A stretch of DNA of 64,000 bases from Ruegeria arenilitoris (GCF_013031355.1 NZ_WPZO01000006.1:186001-250000); one strand, 5' to 3'. Positions 37,114-45,816 are shown, counted from the stretch's first letter. Notes: generated from the sequence alone by a model not told the origin. Made by a program: numbers and translations.

Positions 37114-37407
37114 ATGTTTGCACGTATTACTCAGTTCAAAATGAAGCCCGGCATGCGGGATGCCGCCGAGGCGAAAATGAATGAGCTTAAAGATCAGATT
37201 ATGGGCATGAAAGGGATGCACAGCTTTACCAATGCCATGAACGAGGACGGTACCGGTTACGTTGTTGCAGTTGTCGAAAGCGAGGAGACATCGAACGCGA
37301 ACGCGCCCAAAGTGGCCGAGTTGTGGGGAAATTTCGCAGAATTCCTTGAAGGTCCGCCATCCCCTGCCGGGTTTGATGTGGTCGTCCACTGGGATAAAGC
37401 CCTTTAA
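37114..37407 (+). CDS. Small ABM/dimeric alpha-beta-barrel protein
   Basis: The 97-residue protein starts at ATG 37114 behind the strong ribosome-binding site AGGGAGGAAAGAA. Its frame is open far upstream but only this start gives a family-like N terminus (MFARITQFKMKPGMRDAAEAKMNEL). The sequence has the beta-alpha-beta pattern of the ABM/EthD-like fold. It most resembles uncharacterised stress-responsive or monooxygenase-like proteins. A YjbR-type gene starts 39 bp downstream on the same strand. Confidence 0.72.
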   Translation: MFARITQFKMKPGMRDAAEAKMNELKDQIMGMKGMHSFTNAMNEDGTGYVVAVVESEETSNANAPKVAELWGNFAEFLEGPPSPAGFDVVVHWDKAL

Positions 37408-37446
37408 ACGCTTGCATATTTCCGGGTGATCGCCGAGATTCGGGCG

Positions 37447-37800
37447 ATGACCCGCGATGACTTCAACGCCTTTTGTGCCAGCCTCAAAGCCACCAGTCAT
37501 GTGGTGCAATGGGGTAATGCGGATGTGTGGAAAGTGGGCGGCAAGGTCTTTGCAATTTGCGGCTGGAATGACGGCAAGGACGCCTTCACCTTTAAGGCAA
37601 CCGATCTGGCGTTTGAGGTGCTGGGCGATGAGCCCGGCATCCGCCCAGCACCCTATCTGGCCTCACGGGGGATGAAATGGCTGCAGGTCTATGAGGAACG
37701 CGGCATGTCCGACGCATCCCTGCGTGAACACATCGTGACATCCTATGATCTGGTCGTGGCCAAGCTGACCAAGAAGTTGCGGGCGGAGCTTGGGGTTTAA
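37447..37800 (+). CDS. MmcQ/YjbR-family protein
   Basis: The 117-residue cytoplasmic protein matches the MmcQ/YjbR fold. FNAFCASLKATSHVVQWGNADVWKVGGKVFAICGW is the core, with FKATDLAFEVLGDEPGIRPAPYLASRGMKWLQV next. The family has a CyaY-like alpha/beta double-wing and may bind DNA, but no role is settled. I start at ATG 37447; a GTG seven codons upstream is also possible. Its stop overlaps the end of the convergent ORF6N gene by 4 bp. Confidence 0.82.
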   Translation: MTRDDFNAFCASLKATSHVVQWGNADVWKVGGKVFAICGWNDGKDAFTFKATDLAFEVLGDEPGIRPAPYLASRGMKWLQVYEERGMSDASLREHIVTSYDLVVAKLTKKLRAELGV

Positions 37801-38498
37801 CCCTTCATCGCCTGCAGCAGTTCCAGCAGACGTTTTCGGTCGTCATCATCGGCATAATCCCCGGTCGCCAGACGTTGCGCGATGTTCAGGCGCAGGCGTT
37901 CGTGCTGGGTGCGGACCTCTTCACCTGCGGTTTCGGCCAGCGTTTTCATGATCACCGCCACCGCCTGCTGCCGCTTGGTGGTGGGGTTGGCGATGTAGTC
38001 GACAAGGCTCTGCTGACCGGAATCGAGGATGTTTTCGGCCAAATCGCGCAGTTGCTCGCCATTGGGCAGCAAAGGGCTGGGTGCACCCTCGGGCGGCAGG
38101 ATTTCCGGCACGCTGCGCGGGGTCTCGGCCAGCGCGTTTGCACCGTCGACAAAGGCCTCAGTGATCATCCGAGTGATCCTGATCGCGCGCGGATCCTTGA
38201 ACAGGGCCGAGGCGATGGCCACGCCGTAATCGGTATAAACCCACGGATTGATCCGCCGCCCCCCGCGGCCCTTGGGTTTTGAAATCACATTCTGTGATTG
38301 CAAATCGGCGACTTCGGCATCGGTCAGCTGAAAGCGATAGCCCTCGAACAGGTCCTTGTTGCGCGAGACGGCCTGATTGAAGGCACTGACGGATTTTCCG
38401 TAGAACTGCGCAAGATCCTCGGCCAGCACAACGCGGGTACCGCGCACCCGGTGAATGGCGCTTTGGACCTCATGCGTGCTGGGCAGGGTGTTTGTCAT
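37797..38498 (-). CDS. ORF6N-domain DNA-binding protein
   Basis: The 233-residue protein has an N-terminal ORF6N domain (about 10-95). The stretch IHRVRGTRVVLAEDLAQFYG is followed by FNQAVSRNKDLFEGYRFQLTDAE and GRGGRRINPWVYTDYGVAIAS. ORF6N/KilA-N proteins are common in phages and islands, and they bind DNA. The C-terminal half is helical and uncharacterised. The ATG at 38498 lacks a clear ribosome-binding site. A perfect palindrome lies just upstream and a near-identical one inside the gene, so autoregulation is plausible. Confidence 0.8.
   Translation of the reverse strand: MTNTLPSTHEVQSAIHRVRGTRVVLAEDLAQFYGKSVSAFNQAVSRNKDLFEGYRFQLTDAEVADLQSQNVISKPKGRGGRRINPWVYTDYGVAIASALFKDPRAIRITRMITEAFVDGANALAETPRSVPEILPPEGAPSPLLPNGEQLRDLAENILDSGQQSLVDYIANPTTKRQQAVAVIMKTLAETAGEEVRTQHERLRLNIAQRLATGDYADDDDRKRLLELLQAMKG
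38283..38299. promoter_or_regulatory. Palindrome copy inside the ORF6N gene
   Basis: AATCACA-TTC-TGTGATT matches in both 7-base arms the palindrome 230 bp upstream before the same gene. It lies within the coding region at about residue 68. Confidence 0.4.
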
Positions 38499-38512
38499 GG
38501 CTAACCGTTTGG

Positions 38513-38529
38513 AATCACAATTTGTGATT
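38513..38529. promoter_or_regulatory. Palindrome upstream of the ORF6N gene (candidate operator)
   Basis: AATCACAATTTGTGATT is an 8-1-8 perfect palindrome 15 bp upstream of the ATG at 38498. It lies where a repressor would block transcription or ribosome loading. Both arms recur inside the gene. Confidence 0.5.
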
Positions 38530-38603
38530 TCAAACGTGGAGGAGGGAGCGCTGGGCTGCAAGTTTGAAGTGTAGGGCAGGCGAGATTGACTCCCATGAGC
38601 AGA

Positions 38604-39662
38604 TCATTCGCTTTGTCGCTCAACATGCTCAAAACTGTGCCCGAACCAACTGAGCTCACCCGTAACACGCACTATGTCACCGGGTTTAAGGCGCGAGGCA
38701 GAATAGCTGTCCAGTCCACAGTTCAGGAATTCAAGATCAGGGGCATGACGGGGAATAAAGTAAATGCAACCGCGCGTCCGACGGCTATCTGAAACGTGGG
38801 CAACCTCGTACTCAATCGTTTCCACGGGGTTCTCGGTGAGAGTGTTCCATGCGAGTGGTACACCGTGATATCTGAGCGTCCACAGTCCGATAACGGCAAT
38901 AAGCGGCGCCCCTACCAACAATCCAAAGACTTTCGCAGTTGTGCCCACTTGAATCTGCTTCCTGTGCGGAGGCCTAATCAAAGTACGAAAAAAACCCGGA
39001 AGAACGGTAATAGCTCCGACGCCTACAAGAGCTATCCAGAAGTTGGTTGTTACCCATTGGTTCCAGCCAGTAGCGGGAACGGCGTTTCCAAAGAACCCTG
39101 CAAGGCTAGGAAATATGAGAACAAGCCATAAAGGGAGTTCGACTAAGTGATCCCAGATATCCCGTTTCCGAAGATTTTCTTTGGGGATTGTTTCTTTCTT
39201 CTCGGGCTGAACGTAGCCGCCGGTCTGAAGCAAAAAACTGCGAGCCGAGCTAAATGTTAGGCCAACTGGACATATGAAAACGACAAACAGAAGGCCCAAT
39301 GCCGCCATCATGTACAGCGCTATCCATTGTGGGAGATACTGTGAGTACAGGCCGTGAGGTGGTTTGAAACCCCTGCTAATGGCAGCAAGTGCTAAGACAA
39401 CCCATACTCCAGTGGCGATAACAAAAATCGCTCTGGGACCGACCGACAAGCACGTTCTTAACATCCGATCATAGAGCGAGGGGATGAGAAATATTGCTGT
39501 AATAGAAAACATAAACAGGCTGATGCCCGCCATGAGGGCAAACTTGTCGCTGCCTACCTGCCAATGTGCTGATGATGCACTGACGGCCACAGCAGTGGCT
39601 ACGAGACCAATTAAGCCTAACGTTCGACCTGCTAAATCACTCGCCAACAGAGCCCAGTTCAT
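38604..39662 (-). CDS. Unrecognised seven-helix membrane protein
   Basis: I do not recognise this 352-residue protein. It has about seven hydrophobic segments: about 12-32, 42-62, 78-96, 112-134, 176-195, 206-226 and 244-263. A polar loop lies between the fourth and fifth, around residues 148-170, with RSFLLQTGGYVQPEKKETIPKE. The last 90 residues are soluble and end with a beta-rich block. Its DNA is AT-richer than the surroundings, and codon use differs from its neighbours, which suggests later acquisition. It lies between the ORF6N gene and uvrB, both on the same strand. Confidence 0.55.
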   Translation of the reverse strand: MNWALLASDLAGRTLGLIGLVATAVAVSASSAHWQVGSDKFALMAGISLFMFSITAIFLIPSLYDRMLRTCLSVGPRAIFVIATGVWVVLALAAISRGFKPPHGLYSQYLPQWIALYMMAALGLLFVVFICPVGLTFSSARSFLLQTGGYVQPEKKETIPKENLRKRDIWDHLVELPLWLVLIFPSLAGFFGNAVPATGWNQWVTTNFWIALVGVGAITVLPGFFRTLIRPPHRKQIQVGTTAKVFGLLVGAPLIAVIGLWTLRYHGVPLAWNTLTENPVETIEYEVAHVSDSRRTRGCIYFIPRHAPDLEFLNCGLDSYSASRLKPGDIVRVTGELSWFGHSFEHVERQSE

Positions 39663-39739
39663 TTCAATGCCTTTAGTTACAATAGCTGACAGCGTTATAC
39701 TTCAGCATTCACCTTAGGCAAGAATATGGCGGCAGCTAT

Positions 39740-41926
39740 TCACCTCTTCCGTCGCTTCACATTCCCACCCCGCTGGCCCGGCCGCCCAGCCGTTGACCGT
39801 CCGCGTGATTTCACCGCGTCCTCCGAGGCTTTCTCGACCGCCCATTGGCGCGCCATGGGGTCGTCGGCGACGGCCAGATCGACCGCTTCCAGACGTTTGA
39901 TCTCATCGCGGATATTGGCGGCCTCTTCGAATTCCAGGTTCTCGGCGGCTTTGCGCATTTGCTCGCGCAGACCGTCCAGATGGGCCTCGAGGTTGGCGCC
40001 GTGCATCGGTTTATCGATGGTGGCGGTGACGCGGTTCATGTCCACGTCGCCTTCGTAAAGCCCGGCCAGAACGTCCTCGACATTCTTCTTCACCGTCTCA
40101 GGCGTGATGCCGTGTTCCTCGTTATAGGCGATCTGCTTGGCGCGGCGGCGGTTGGTCTCGTTCAGTGCGCGTTCCATCGAACCGGTGATCTTGTCGGCAT
40201 ACATGATCACGCGGCCATCCGCGTTCCGCGCGGCGCGGCCGATGGTCTGGACCAGAGAGGTCTCGGATCGCAAGAAGCCCTCTTTGTCGGCGTCCAGAAT
40301 GGCGACCAGCCCGCATTCGGGGATGTCGAGCCCCTCGCGCAGCAGGTTGATCCCGACCAGCACGTCGAACGCGCCCAGACGCAGGTCTCGCAGAATCTCG
40401 ATACGTTCCAGCGTGTCGATATCCGAGTGCATGTAGCGCACCTTGATGCCCTGTTCATGCAGGTATTCGGTCAGGTCCTCGGCCATGCGTTTGGTCAGCG
40501 TTGTGACCAGCGTGCGATAGCCGCTGGCGGCAACCTTGCGCACTTCGTCCAGAAGGTCGTCCACCTGCATGCTGACGGGGCGGATTTCGACCTCGGGGTC
40601 CAGCAGGCCGGTGGGTCGGATCACCTGTTCGGTGAAGACGCCGCCGGTCTGTTCGATCTCCCATTTCGCGGGGGTGGCCGAGACAAAGACGGATTGCGGG
40701 CGCATGGCGTCCCATTCCTCGAACTTCAGCGGGCGGTTATCCATGCAGGAGGGCAGGCGGAACCCGTGTTCGGCCAGTGTGAACTTGCGCCGATAGTCGC
40801 CCCGGTACATGCCGCCGATCTGCGGAACGCTGACATGGGATTCATCGGCAAAGACGATGGCATTGTCGGGGATAAACTCGAACAGGGTCGGGGGCGGCTC
40901 GCCCGGTGCGCGGCCCGTGAGGTAGCGCGAGTAGTTCTCGATCCCGTTGCAGACGCCGGTGGCTTCGAGCATCTCCAGATCAAAATTGGTGCGCTGTTCC
41001 AGACGTTGGGCTTCCAGCAGTTTGCCTTCGCCCACCAGTTGGTCCAGCCGGATGCGCAGTTCCTTTTTGATGCCGATGATCGCCTGCTGCATGGTCGGTT
41101 TCGGCGTCACGTAGTGCGAGTTCGCATAGACGCGGATCCGCTCCATCGTGTCGGTCTTTTCACCGGTCAGCGGGTCGAATTCGGTGATCTGTTCCAGTTC
41201 CTCACCGAAGAAGGACAATTTCCACGCGCGGTCCTCAAGGTGGGCGGGCCAGATTTCCAGGGAATCGCCGCGTACGCGAAACGAGCCACGTTGAAACGCC
41301 TGATCGTTACGGCGGTATTGCTGGGCGACCAGATCGGCCATCACCTGCCGCTGGTCGTAATCCTTGCCGACCTTCAGGTCCTGAGTCATCGCCCCGTAGG
41401 TCTCGACCGAGCCGATACCATAGATGCAAGAGACCGAAGCGACGATGATCACGTCATCCCGTTCCAACAGCGCCCGCGTGGCCGAGTGGCGCATCCGATC
41501 GATCTGTTCGTTGATCTGCGATTCTTTCTCGATGTAAGTGTCGCTGCGCGGCACATAGGCCTCGGGCTGGTAGTAGTCGTAGTAGGAGACGAAATACTCG
41601 ACCGAGTTTTCGGGAAAGAAGCCTTTGAATTCTCCATACAACTGCGCCGCCAGCGTTTTGTTGGGGGCTAGGATGATGGCGGGGCGCTGGGTTTCCTCGA
41701 TCACCTTGGCCATGGTGAAGGTCTTACCCGTACCCGTCGCGCCCAGCAGAACCTGATCGCGTTCACCGTCCAGCACACCGCCTGCCAGTTCCTTGATCGC
41801 CGTTGGCTGGTCACCTGCGGGGGAAAATTCGGTGTGCATGACGAAGGCCTTGCCGCCCTCCAGTTTCAGGCGGGCGCGGACATCTTCGGCGGTCAGCTGG
41901 GTCTTGTCGGAATGAGCGTAAGCCAT
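39740..41926 (-). CDS. uvrB: UvrB, excinuclease ABC subunit B
   Basis: UvrB is the damage-verifying helicase of nucleotide excision repair. The 728-residue product shows Walker [12 protein letters not shown] (about 41-51) and the beta-hairpin [14 protein letters not shown] (about 108-121) that inserts between DNA strands. The motif II DEXH equivalent ADESHV lies near residue 350. Helicase motifs V-VI ([18 protein letters not shown]) follow. The C-terminal UVR domain that binds UvrC is [21 protein letters not shown] near residue 660, with a basic tail after it. It is slightly longer than the E. coli form, mostly at the C terminus. Confidence 0.97.
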   Translation of the reverse strand: MAYAHSDKTQLTAEDVRARLKLEGGKAFVMHTEFSPAGDQPTAIKELAGGVLDGERDQVLLGATGTGKTFTMAKVIEETQRPAIILAPNKTLAAQLYGEFKGFFPENSVEYFVSYYDYYQPEAYVPRSDTYIEKESQINEQIDRMRHSATRALLERDDVIIVASVSCIYGIGSVETYGAMTQDLKVGKDYDQRQVMADLVAQQYRRNDQAFQRGSFRVRGDSLEIWPAHLEDRAWKLSFFGEELEQITEFDPLTGEKTDTMERIRVYANSHYVTPKPTMQQAIIGIKKELRIRLDQLVGEGKLLEAQRLEQRTNFDLEMLEATGVCNGIENYSRYLTGRAPGEPPPTLFEFIPDNAIVFADESHVSVPQIGGMYRGDYRRKFTLAEHGFRLPSCMDNRPLKFEEWDAMRPQSVFVSATPAKWEIEQTGGVFTEQVIRPTGLLDPEVEIRPVSMQVDDLLDEVRKVAASGYRTLVTTLTKRMAEDLTEYLHEQGIKVRYMHSDIDTLERIEILRDLRLGAFDVLVGINLLREGLDIPECGLVAILDADKEGFLRSETSLVQTIGRAARNADGRVIMYADKITGSMERALNETNRRRAKQIAYNEEHGITPETVKKNVEDVLAGLYEGDVDMNRVTATIDKPMHGANLEAHLDGLREQMRKAAENLEFEEAANIRDEIKRLEAVDLAVADDPMARQWAVEKASEDAVKSRGRSTAGRPGQRGGNVKRRKR

Positions 41927-42079
41927 CAGGGGAGATTCCTTTCGCGCCTGATTTTGATCTGTTTTTGTTCTTGTTCAAGGGGGCATTTCAAACGCTCTAA
42001 GTTGCGACAATTGCGGACTTGTCCACGCCGCGCGTCTGGCGCATAAACACCCCTAGCCAAGTGAGTACGGAGAGGCGAC

Positions 42080-42391
42080 ATGCGCGCACGGATTTACCAG
42101 CCTTCGCGAAACGCGATGACCTCGGGGATGGCCAAAACCCGCAAGTGGGTTCTGGAGTATGCCCCTGCTTCGTCGCGCGAGGTTGATCCGCTGATGGGCT
42201 GGACCTCGTCGAACGACACGCAGACCCAGGTGCGCCTCAAGTTCGACACCAAGGAAGAGGCGCTGGATTACGCCAAGGACAATGGGATCGACGCGCAGGT
42301 CAGCGAACCGCACAAGCGCAAGCCCAACCTGCGGGCCCGTGGCTATGGCGAAAACTTCGCCACCGACCGGCGCGCGCCCTGGACCCACTGA
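42080..42391 (+). CDS. NDUFS4-like complex I accessory subunit
   Basis: The 103-residue protein matches the ETC complex I 18-kDa (NDUFS4/AQDQ) subunit seen in alphaproteobacteria and mitochondria. It begins [27 protein letters not shown] and continues [34 protein letters not shown], the conserved W...D strand. It helps assemble or stabilise NADH:quinone oxidoreductase. Other nuo genes are not in the window. GGAGAGGCGAC precedes the ATG. The following GNAT gene begins right at its stop. Confidence 0.9.
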   Translation: MRARIYQPSRNAMTSGMAKTRKWVLEYAPASSREVDPLMGWTSSNDTQTQVRLKFDTKEEALDYAKDNGIDAQVSEPHKRKPNLRARGYGENFATDRRAPWTH

Positions 42392-42392
42392 A

Positions 42393-42869
42393 TTGATCGA
42401 CATCTGCGAGGCTGATCCGACCTCGGACGCGCTGCGCCCGGTGGTCGAGGCGCATTTTGCCCATAGCGAAACCGCCGGCCCTGCGGAAAGCAATCACACC
42501 ATGGATGCCAAGGCGCTGGCCGGGCCGGGGATTCGGTTCTGGGCCATGTTTGAAGCCGATCAGCTAGTTGGGTGTGGTGCGCTCAAGGCGTTGCCGGATG
42601 GCACGGCCGAGGTGAAATCGGTGCATATTCTGGCGCAGGCACGTGGGCGCGGTCTGGCGCGCAAGATGATGATACATCTGGCCGATCTGGCCCGAACCGA
42701 CGGGATCTCCGCATTGGTTCTGGAAACCGGCGCGACGCATTTGCCAGAGTATGACGCGGCCCGAAAACTCTATGAGGCGCTGGGATATTCCTATTGCGGG
42801 CCGATCTACGGATACGAGGCCGATCCAAACAGCGCCTTCATGCGCTTGGGTCTTGAACCCCGCCCGTAA
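42393..42869 (+). CDS. GNAT-family N-acetyltransferase
   Basis: The product of 158 residues carries the GNAT core. QLVGCGALKAL is the first strand pair, and VKSVHILAQARGRGLARKMMIHLADLA contains the acetyl-CoA loop R-G-R-G-L-A. LETGATHLPEYDAARKLYEALGY is the C-terminal arm. The frame is open further upstream, but that overlaps the NDUFS4-like gene. I place the start at TTG 42393, directly after its stop codon, as translational coupling would allow. The substrate is unknown. The tRNA gene begins 21 bp after the stop. Confidence 0.8.
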   Translation: MIDICEADPTSDALRPVVEAHFAHSETAGPAESNHTMDAKALAGPGIRFWAMFEADQLVGCGALKALPDGTAEVKSVHILAQARGRGLARKMMIHLADLARTDGISALVLETGATHLPEYDAARKLYEALGYSYCGPIYGYEADPNSAFMRLGLEPRP

Positions 42870-42890
42870 AAACCGCAAGAAGGGCACAGC

Positions 42891-42967
42891 GGTCCCGTAG
42901 CTCAACTGGATAGAGCAGCTGACTTCTAATCAGCAGGTTGAGGGTTCGAGTCCTTCCGGGATCGCCA
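42891..42967 (+). tRNA. tRNA-Arg (anticodon UCU)
   Basis: The 77-base gene folds as a complete cloverleaf. The acceptor GGTCCCG pairs with CGGGATC, with one G-T pair. The D arm lies in AGCTCAACTGGATAGAGC, and the anticodon stem GCTGA/TCAGC holds the loop CTTCTAA with anticodon TCT. The T arm contains GGTTCGAGTCC, and the gene encodes the 3' CCA. It reads AGA codons, which are rare in this GC-rich sequence. Confidence 0.96.
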
Positions 42968-43018
42968 TATCAAACACCCAAAATCCGGGTTCTGGAAGTC
43001 GGATTGCCGGCCTGTGTT

Positions 43019-43058
43019 CGAAAGAGAACGCATTCTTGTCGAATGCGCCTCTTTCGGG
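43019..43058 (+). terminator. Probable tRNA-Arg terminator
   Basis: CGAAAGAG(AA)CGCATTC (from 43019) pairs with GAATGCGCCTCTTTCG (to about 43056) around TTG, with one internal bulge. It lies about 50 bp after the tRNA and before the opposing lipoprotein gene. The U run is short (GATTTC). Confidence 0.5.
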
Positions 43059-43077
43059 ATTTCAAGACAACCTGCGA

Positions 43078-43461
43078 TCAGGATGTCTTTTCAGCCACTT
43101 TTATCGCCCCGATATAGTGGCAACCTGTGTTTCCTGTCTCGCTCACAACATCGTAGTTGAACTGCCGAACTTTTTCGTTGTGCGTGGAGATCTGATCCTG
43201 CGTTGCTGCGTCACCCGCTGCCTTCAGTTTCTGACCTTCAGCGTTGAGCTGGGATTGCCTTTTGTAAAATCGATCAAGGTAAACCTGATGCGCCTGCTTT
43301 GCGGCTGACGTCGCGTTGGCCTCGTCCAGTTTTGTGCACTCATACCGAATTAGATGAGATTTGGTTGGCGTGGGATATGCGAATTGCGGAGCGCTTGGCG
43401 CGCAAGCGGACACCAGTCCAAGAGACGCGGCGGCGAGCGTCAGTTTTTTGATTGATAGCAT
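43078..43461 (-). CDS. Small lipoprotein of unknown function
   Basis: The 127-residue product starts at ATG 43461 behind GGAAGAAACC. It has a lipoprotein signal (MLSIKKLTLAAASLGLVSAC) with lipobox LVSAC, so Cys 20 would be lipid-anchored. The mature part is mainly helical with two further cysteines (YECTK, NTGCHY) that could form a disulfide. Its composition is less GC-rich than the flanks. The role is unknown. It lies between the tRNA gene and the inositol locus and probably has a separate promoter, divergent from the iolG promoter. Confidence 0.65.
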   Translation of the reverse strand: MLSIKKLTLAAASLGLVSACAPSAPQFAYPTPTKSHLIRYECTKLDEANATSAAKQAHQVYLDRFYKRQSQLNAEGQKLKAAGDAATQDQISTHNEKVRQFNYDVVSETGNTGCHYIGAIKVAEKTS

Positions 43462-43635
43462 GGTTTCTTCCAATGATTGTATTGCGGTTCCGTTACACAC
43501 TTAAGTTTTAAGCACAATCAAGTTTACCGCGCATTTGGGCCAGCCAATCATGAAAGGAACCTTGTTCCTTCGCCCGCTCGGGAGCAGTTTTAAGGCGCAA
43601 AGTCGTTCAACGGATAAATTCAGTAAGAAAAATTC

Positions 43636-43651
43636 TTGCAACCGGTTGCAA
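43636..43651. promoter_or_regulatory. LacI-type operator before iolG
   Basis: TTGCAACCGGTTGCAA is a perfect 16-bp palindrome with central CG, the LacI/GalR-family hallmark. It lies 42 bp before the iolG start, within the expected promoter. Three other copies lie in this locus. A -10-like GATACT follows. Confidence 0.85.
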
Positions 43652-43693
43652 AGATACTCATGGTATCCCCAAATTTGGAATCGGGAGAACCGC

Positions 43694-44707
43694 ATGCTGA
43701 GAATCGGACTGCTTGGCGCCGGGCGCATTGGCCGGGTACACGCACAGGCCATTGCCGCGCATCCTCAAAGTCAGCTTTGCGCGGTTTCCGACGCGATTTC
43801 CGAAGCGGCTGAAAGCCTTGCTGCAGAGCAGGGGGCTGCGGCTCGTGACTCGCAAGACATCATCGCGGACCCGTCAATTGATGCGGTGCTGATCGCAACG
43901 CCGACGGATACTCATTCTGACCTGATCGAAGCCGCCACACAGGCTGGCAAGGCGGTTCTGTGCGAAAAACCCGTTGATCTCAGCCTTGAGCGAGCGCTGG
44001 CGTGTCAGGCGGTTGCAGCCGAAACTGGCCGCCCGGTCATGGTCGGGTTCAACCGCCGGTTTGACCCCAGTTTCTCGACCCTGAAGTCGGCCGCCGACAA
44101 TGGTGAGATCGGTTCGACCGAGATGCTGTCGATCACCTCGTTTGATCCGGCGCCGCCGCCGATCAGCTATGTTAAGGTTTCGGGTGGTCTGTTCCGGGAC
44201 ATGATGATCCATGATTTCGACATGGCGAATTATCTTATGGGCCAACTGCCCGAACGGATTTCCGCCGTTGGCTCCTCGATCGTCGACCCCGAGATCGGAC
44301 GTGCCGGAGATGTGGATACTGCAGTGGTCACAATGACTTATGCGGATGGCAAGATCGTGGTGATCAAGAACTCGCGGCGGGCGGTCTACGGTTATGATCA
44401 ACGGATCGAGATGCTGGGATCGGGCGGGTTGCTGCAAGCCCATAACGTTCTTGAAAATGCCGTGGTCAAATCGACGGCCGACGGCGTGACCGGCGCCAAG
44501 CCGACCTACTTCTTCCTGGAACGCTACATGCCCGCCTATCGCGCGGAATGGGACGCGTTCGTTCAGGCCGTGCTGAACGGCTCGGCAATGCCGGTGACAC
44601 TGGAGGATGGTGTTGCCGCGCTGGCGATGGCCGAGGCCGCAACCCGCTCGGCACAATCCGGGCAACCGGTCGCAATGGCTGACGTTTTGAAACCGGTTGC
44701 AAAATGA
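43694..44707 (+). CDS. iolG: IolG, myo-inositol 2-dehydrogenase
   Basis: IolG oxidises myo-inositol to 2-keto-myo-inositol with NAD+. From ATG 43694 the product has 337 residues. The Rossmann motif is IGLLGAGRIGRVHA (about 4-17), and CEKPVDL (about 96-102) carries the catalytic-site Lys of Gfo/Idh/MocA enzymes. DMMIHDFDMANYLMG (about 172-186) has the Asp-His substrate pair. The first 53 codons of the longer frame cover the promoter. It opens the plus-strand iol operon. Its last codons overlap a LacI operator that probably serves the downstream transporter. Confidence 0.9.
   Translation: MLRIGLLGAGRIGRVHAQAIAAHPQSQLCAVSDAISEAAESLAAEQGAAARDSQDIIADPSIDAVLIATPTDTHSDLIEAATQAGKAVLCEKPVDLSLERALACQAVAAETGRPVMVGFNRRFDPSFSTLKSAADNGEIGSTEMLSITSFDPAPPPISYVKVSGGLFRDMMIHDFDMANYLMGQLPERISAVGSSIVDPEIGRAGDVDTAVVTMTYADGKIVVIKNSRRAVYGYDQRIEMLGSGGLLQAHNVLENAVVKSTADGVTGAKPTYFFLERYMPAYRAEWDAFVQAVLNGSAMPVTLEDGVAALAMAEAATRSAQSGQPVAMADVLKPVAK
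44687..44702. promoter_or_regulatory. LacI-type operator at the 3' end of iolG
   Basis: TTGAAACCGGTTGCAA differs by one base from the palindrome at 43636. It lies inside the last codons of iolG, 128 bp before the transporter gene start, so it probably controls a separate transporter promoter. Confidence 0.7.
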
Positions 44708-44714
44708 GTCGATA

Positions 44715-44793
44715 TCCGGAAACTGGCGCAAGCTCCGTCTGTTTCCGGAGCGGAGGAGATTCGGTGGATCCGAATGATTGGGGCTGATGCCCC
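44715..44793 (+). repeat. Three tandem hairpins in the transporter leader
   Basis: There are three perfect stems: TCCGGAAAC/GTTTCCGGA (44715-44749), ATTCGG/CCGAAT (44759-44775) and GGGGC/GCCCC (44780-44793). They occupy the space between iolG and the binding-protein gene, with GATTGTTTTT before the ribosome-binding site. They may stabilise the 5' end of the abundant binding-protein mRNA. Confidence 0.55.
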
Positions 44794-44829
44794 GGCAATA
44801 GACAGATTGTTTTTATGGGAGGAAACCAA

Positions 44830-45750
44830 ATGAACAAATTCGTAAAAGGCGCATTGGCTGCCGGTGCTCTGGCCCTGGCCACGCCCGCATTTGCGCAGGA
44901 AATCGTGGTTGTGTCACACGGTCAGGCGAATGACGCGTTCTGGAACGTCGTCAAGAACGGCGTTGAGCAGGCGGGCAAGGATGTCGGTGTCAACGTGGAA
45001 TACCGCGCGCCTGAGACTTTCGACATGGTGGCCATGTCGCAGCTGATTGATGCTGCCGTGAACCAGGAGCCGGACGGGCTGATCGTTTCGATCCCCGACG
45101 CGGACGCGCTTGGCCCGTCAATTGAACGCGCGGTTGCGGCTGGCATCCCGGTGATCTCGATCAACTCGGGCGCCGAAGTTGCCAAGGACCTGGGCGCACT
45201 GCTGCATGTCGGTCAGGATGAGTACGATGCCGGCAAGGCCGCAGGCGAAGCTCTGGCGTCGATGGGCGGCAGCAATGCGATCTGCGTGAACCACGAAGTG
45301 GGCAACGTGTCGCTGGACTTGCGCTGTGAAGGCTTTGCCGAGGGCTTTGGCGGCAACGTCACCGTTCTGCCGACCTCGAACGACCCGTCCGAGATTGAAT
45401 CGAAAGTGGCCGCCGCACTGGCTGCAGATGAAAGCGTCGACACCGTTATGGCTCTGGGTGCCAGCTCGGCCGGTGAGCCTGCTGTTGCAGCCGTCAAAGC
45501 CTCGGGCCGGGACGTGAATGTTGCCTCGTTCGACCTGTCGGCCAATTTCCTGCAGTCGGTTGTTGACGGCGACGCGGCCTTTGCCATCGACCAGCAGCAA
45601 TACCTGCAGGGCTACCTGTCGGTGAACTTCATGGGTTTGCACGCCAAATACGGCCTGATGCCGGGTGGCGATGTTCCTTCGGGCCCGAACCTGGTGACTG
45701 CCGACAAGGCCGGTCAGGTGATCGAACTGTCGTCGCAGGGCATCCGCTAA
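44830..45750 (+). CDS. Sugar/inositol ABC transporter substrate-binding protein
   Basis: The 306-residue periplasmic protein (family of ribose-, fructose- and inositol-binding proteins) captures the sugar or cyclitol. From ATG 44830, after GGGAGGAAACCAA, the signal peptide is MNKFVKGALAAGALALATPAFA. The mature fold begins EIVVVSHGQANDAFWNVVKNG. DGLIVSIPDADALGPSIERAVAAGIPVISINSG and ASFDLSANFLQSV are typical sugar-site blocks. Context (iol genes and a shared operator) makes inositol the likely ligand. A strong hairpin follows the stop. Confidence 0.88.
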   Translation: MNKFVKGALAAGALALATPAFAQEIVVVSHGQANDAFWNVVKNGVEQAGKDVGVNVEYRAPETFDMVAMSQLIDAAVNQEPDGLIVSIPDADALGPSIERAVAAGIPVISINSGAEVAKDLGALLHVGQDEYDAGKAAGEALASMGGSNAICVNHEVGNVSLDLRCEGFAEGFGGNVTVLPTSNDPSEIESKVAAALAADESVDTVMALGASSAGEPAVAAVKASGRDVNVASFDLSANFLQSVVDGDAAFAIDQQQYLQGYLSVNFMGLHAKYGLMPGGDVPSGPNLVTADKAGQVIELSSQGIR

Positions 45751-45771
45751 GCGCCCCGGACAGTGACAAAA

Positions 45772-45796
45772 GAAACGGCGCCCAGCGCGCCGTTTC
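45772..45796 (+). repeat. 10-bp hairpin after the binding-protein gene
   Basis: GAAACGGCGC (45772-45781) and GCGCCGTTTC (45787-45796) form a perfect stem with a 5-base loop, 21 bp before the permease start. Such hairpins between binding-protein and permease genes often protect the upstream mRNA and lower downstream expression. No U tract is present. Confidence 0.7.
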
Positions 45797-45816
45797 CATC
45801 TAAAAGGGAGAAGAAC

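Noticed and set aside
39845-41671. 608-residue plus-strand ORF opposite uvrB
   Set aside because: It is antisense to a fully conserved uvrB, and its composition is that of a reverse-complement shadow.
44660-44675. GGGCAACCGGTCGCAA as a further LacI operator in iolG
   Set aside because: Three mismatches to the palindrome and loss of symmetry at the left arm. The codons for SGQPVAM explain it, and a better site lies 12 bp on.
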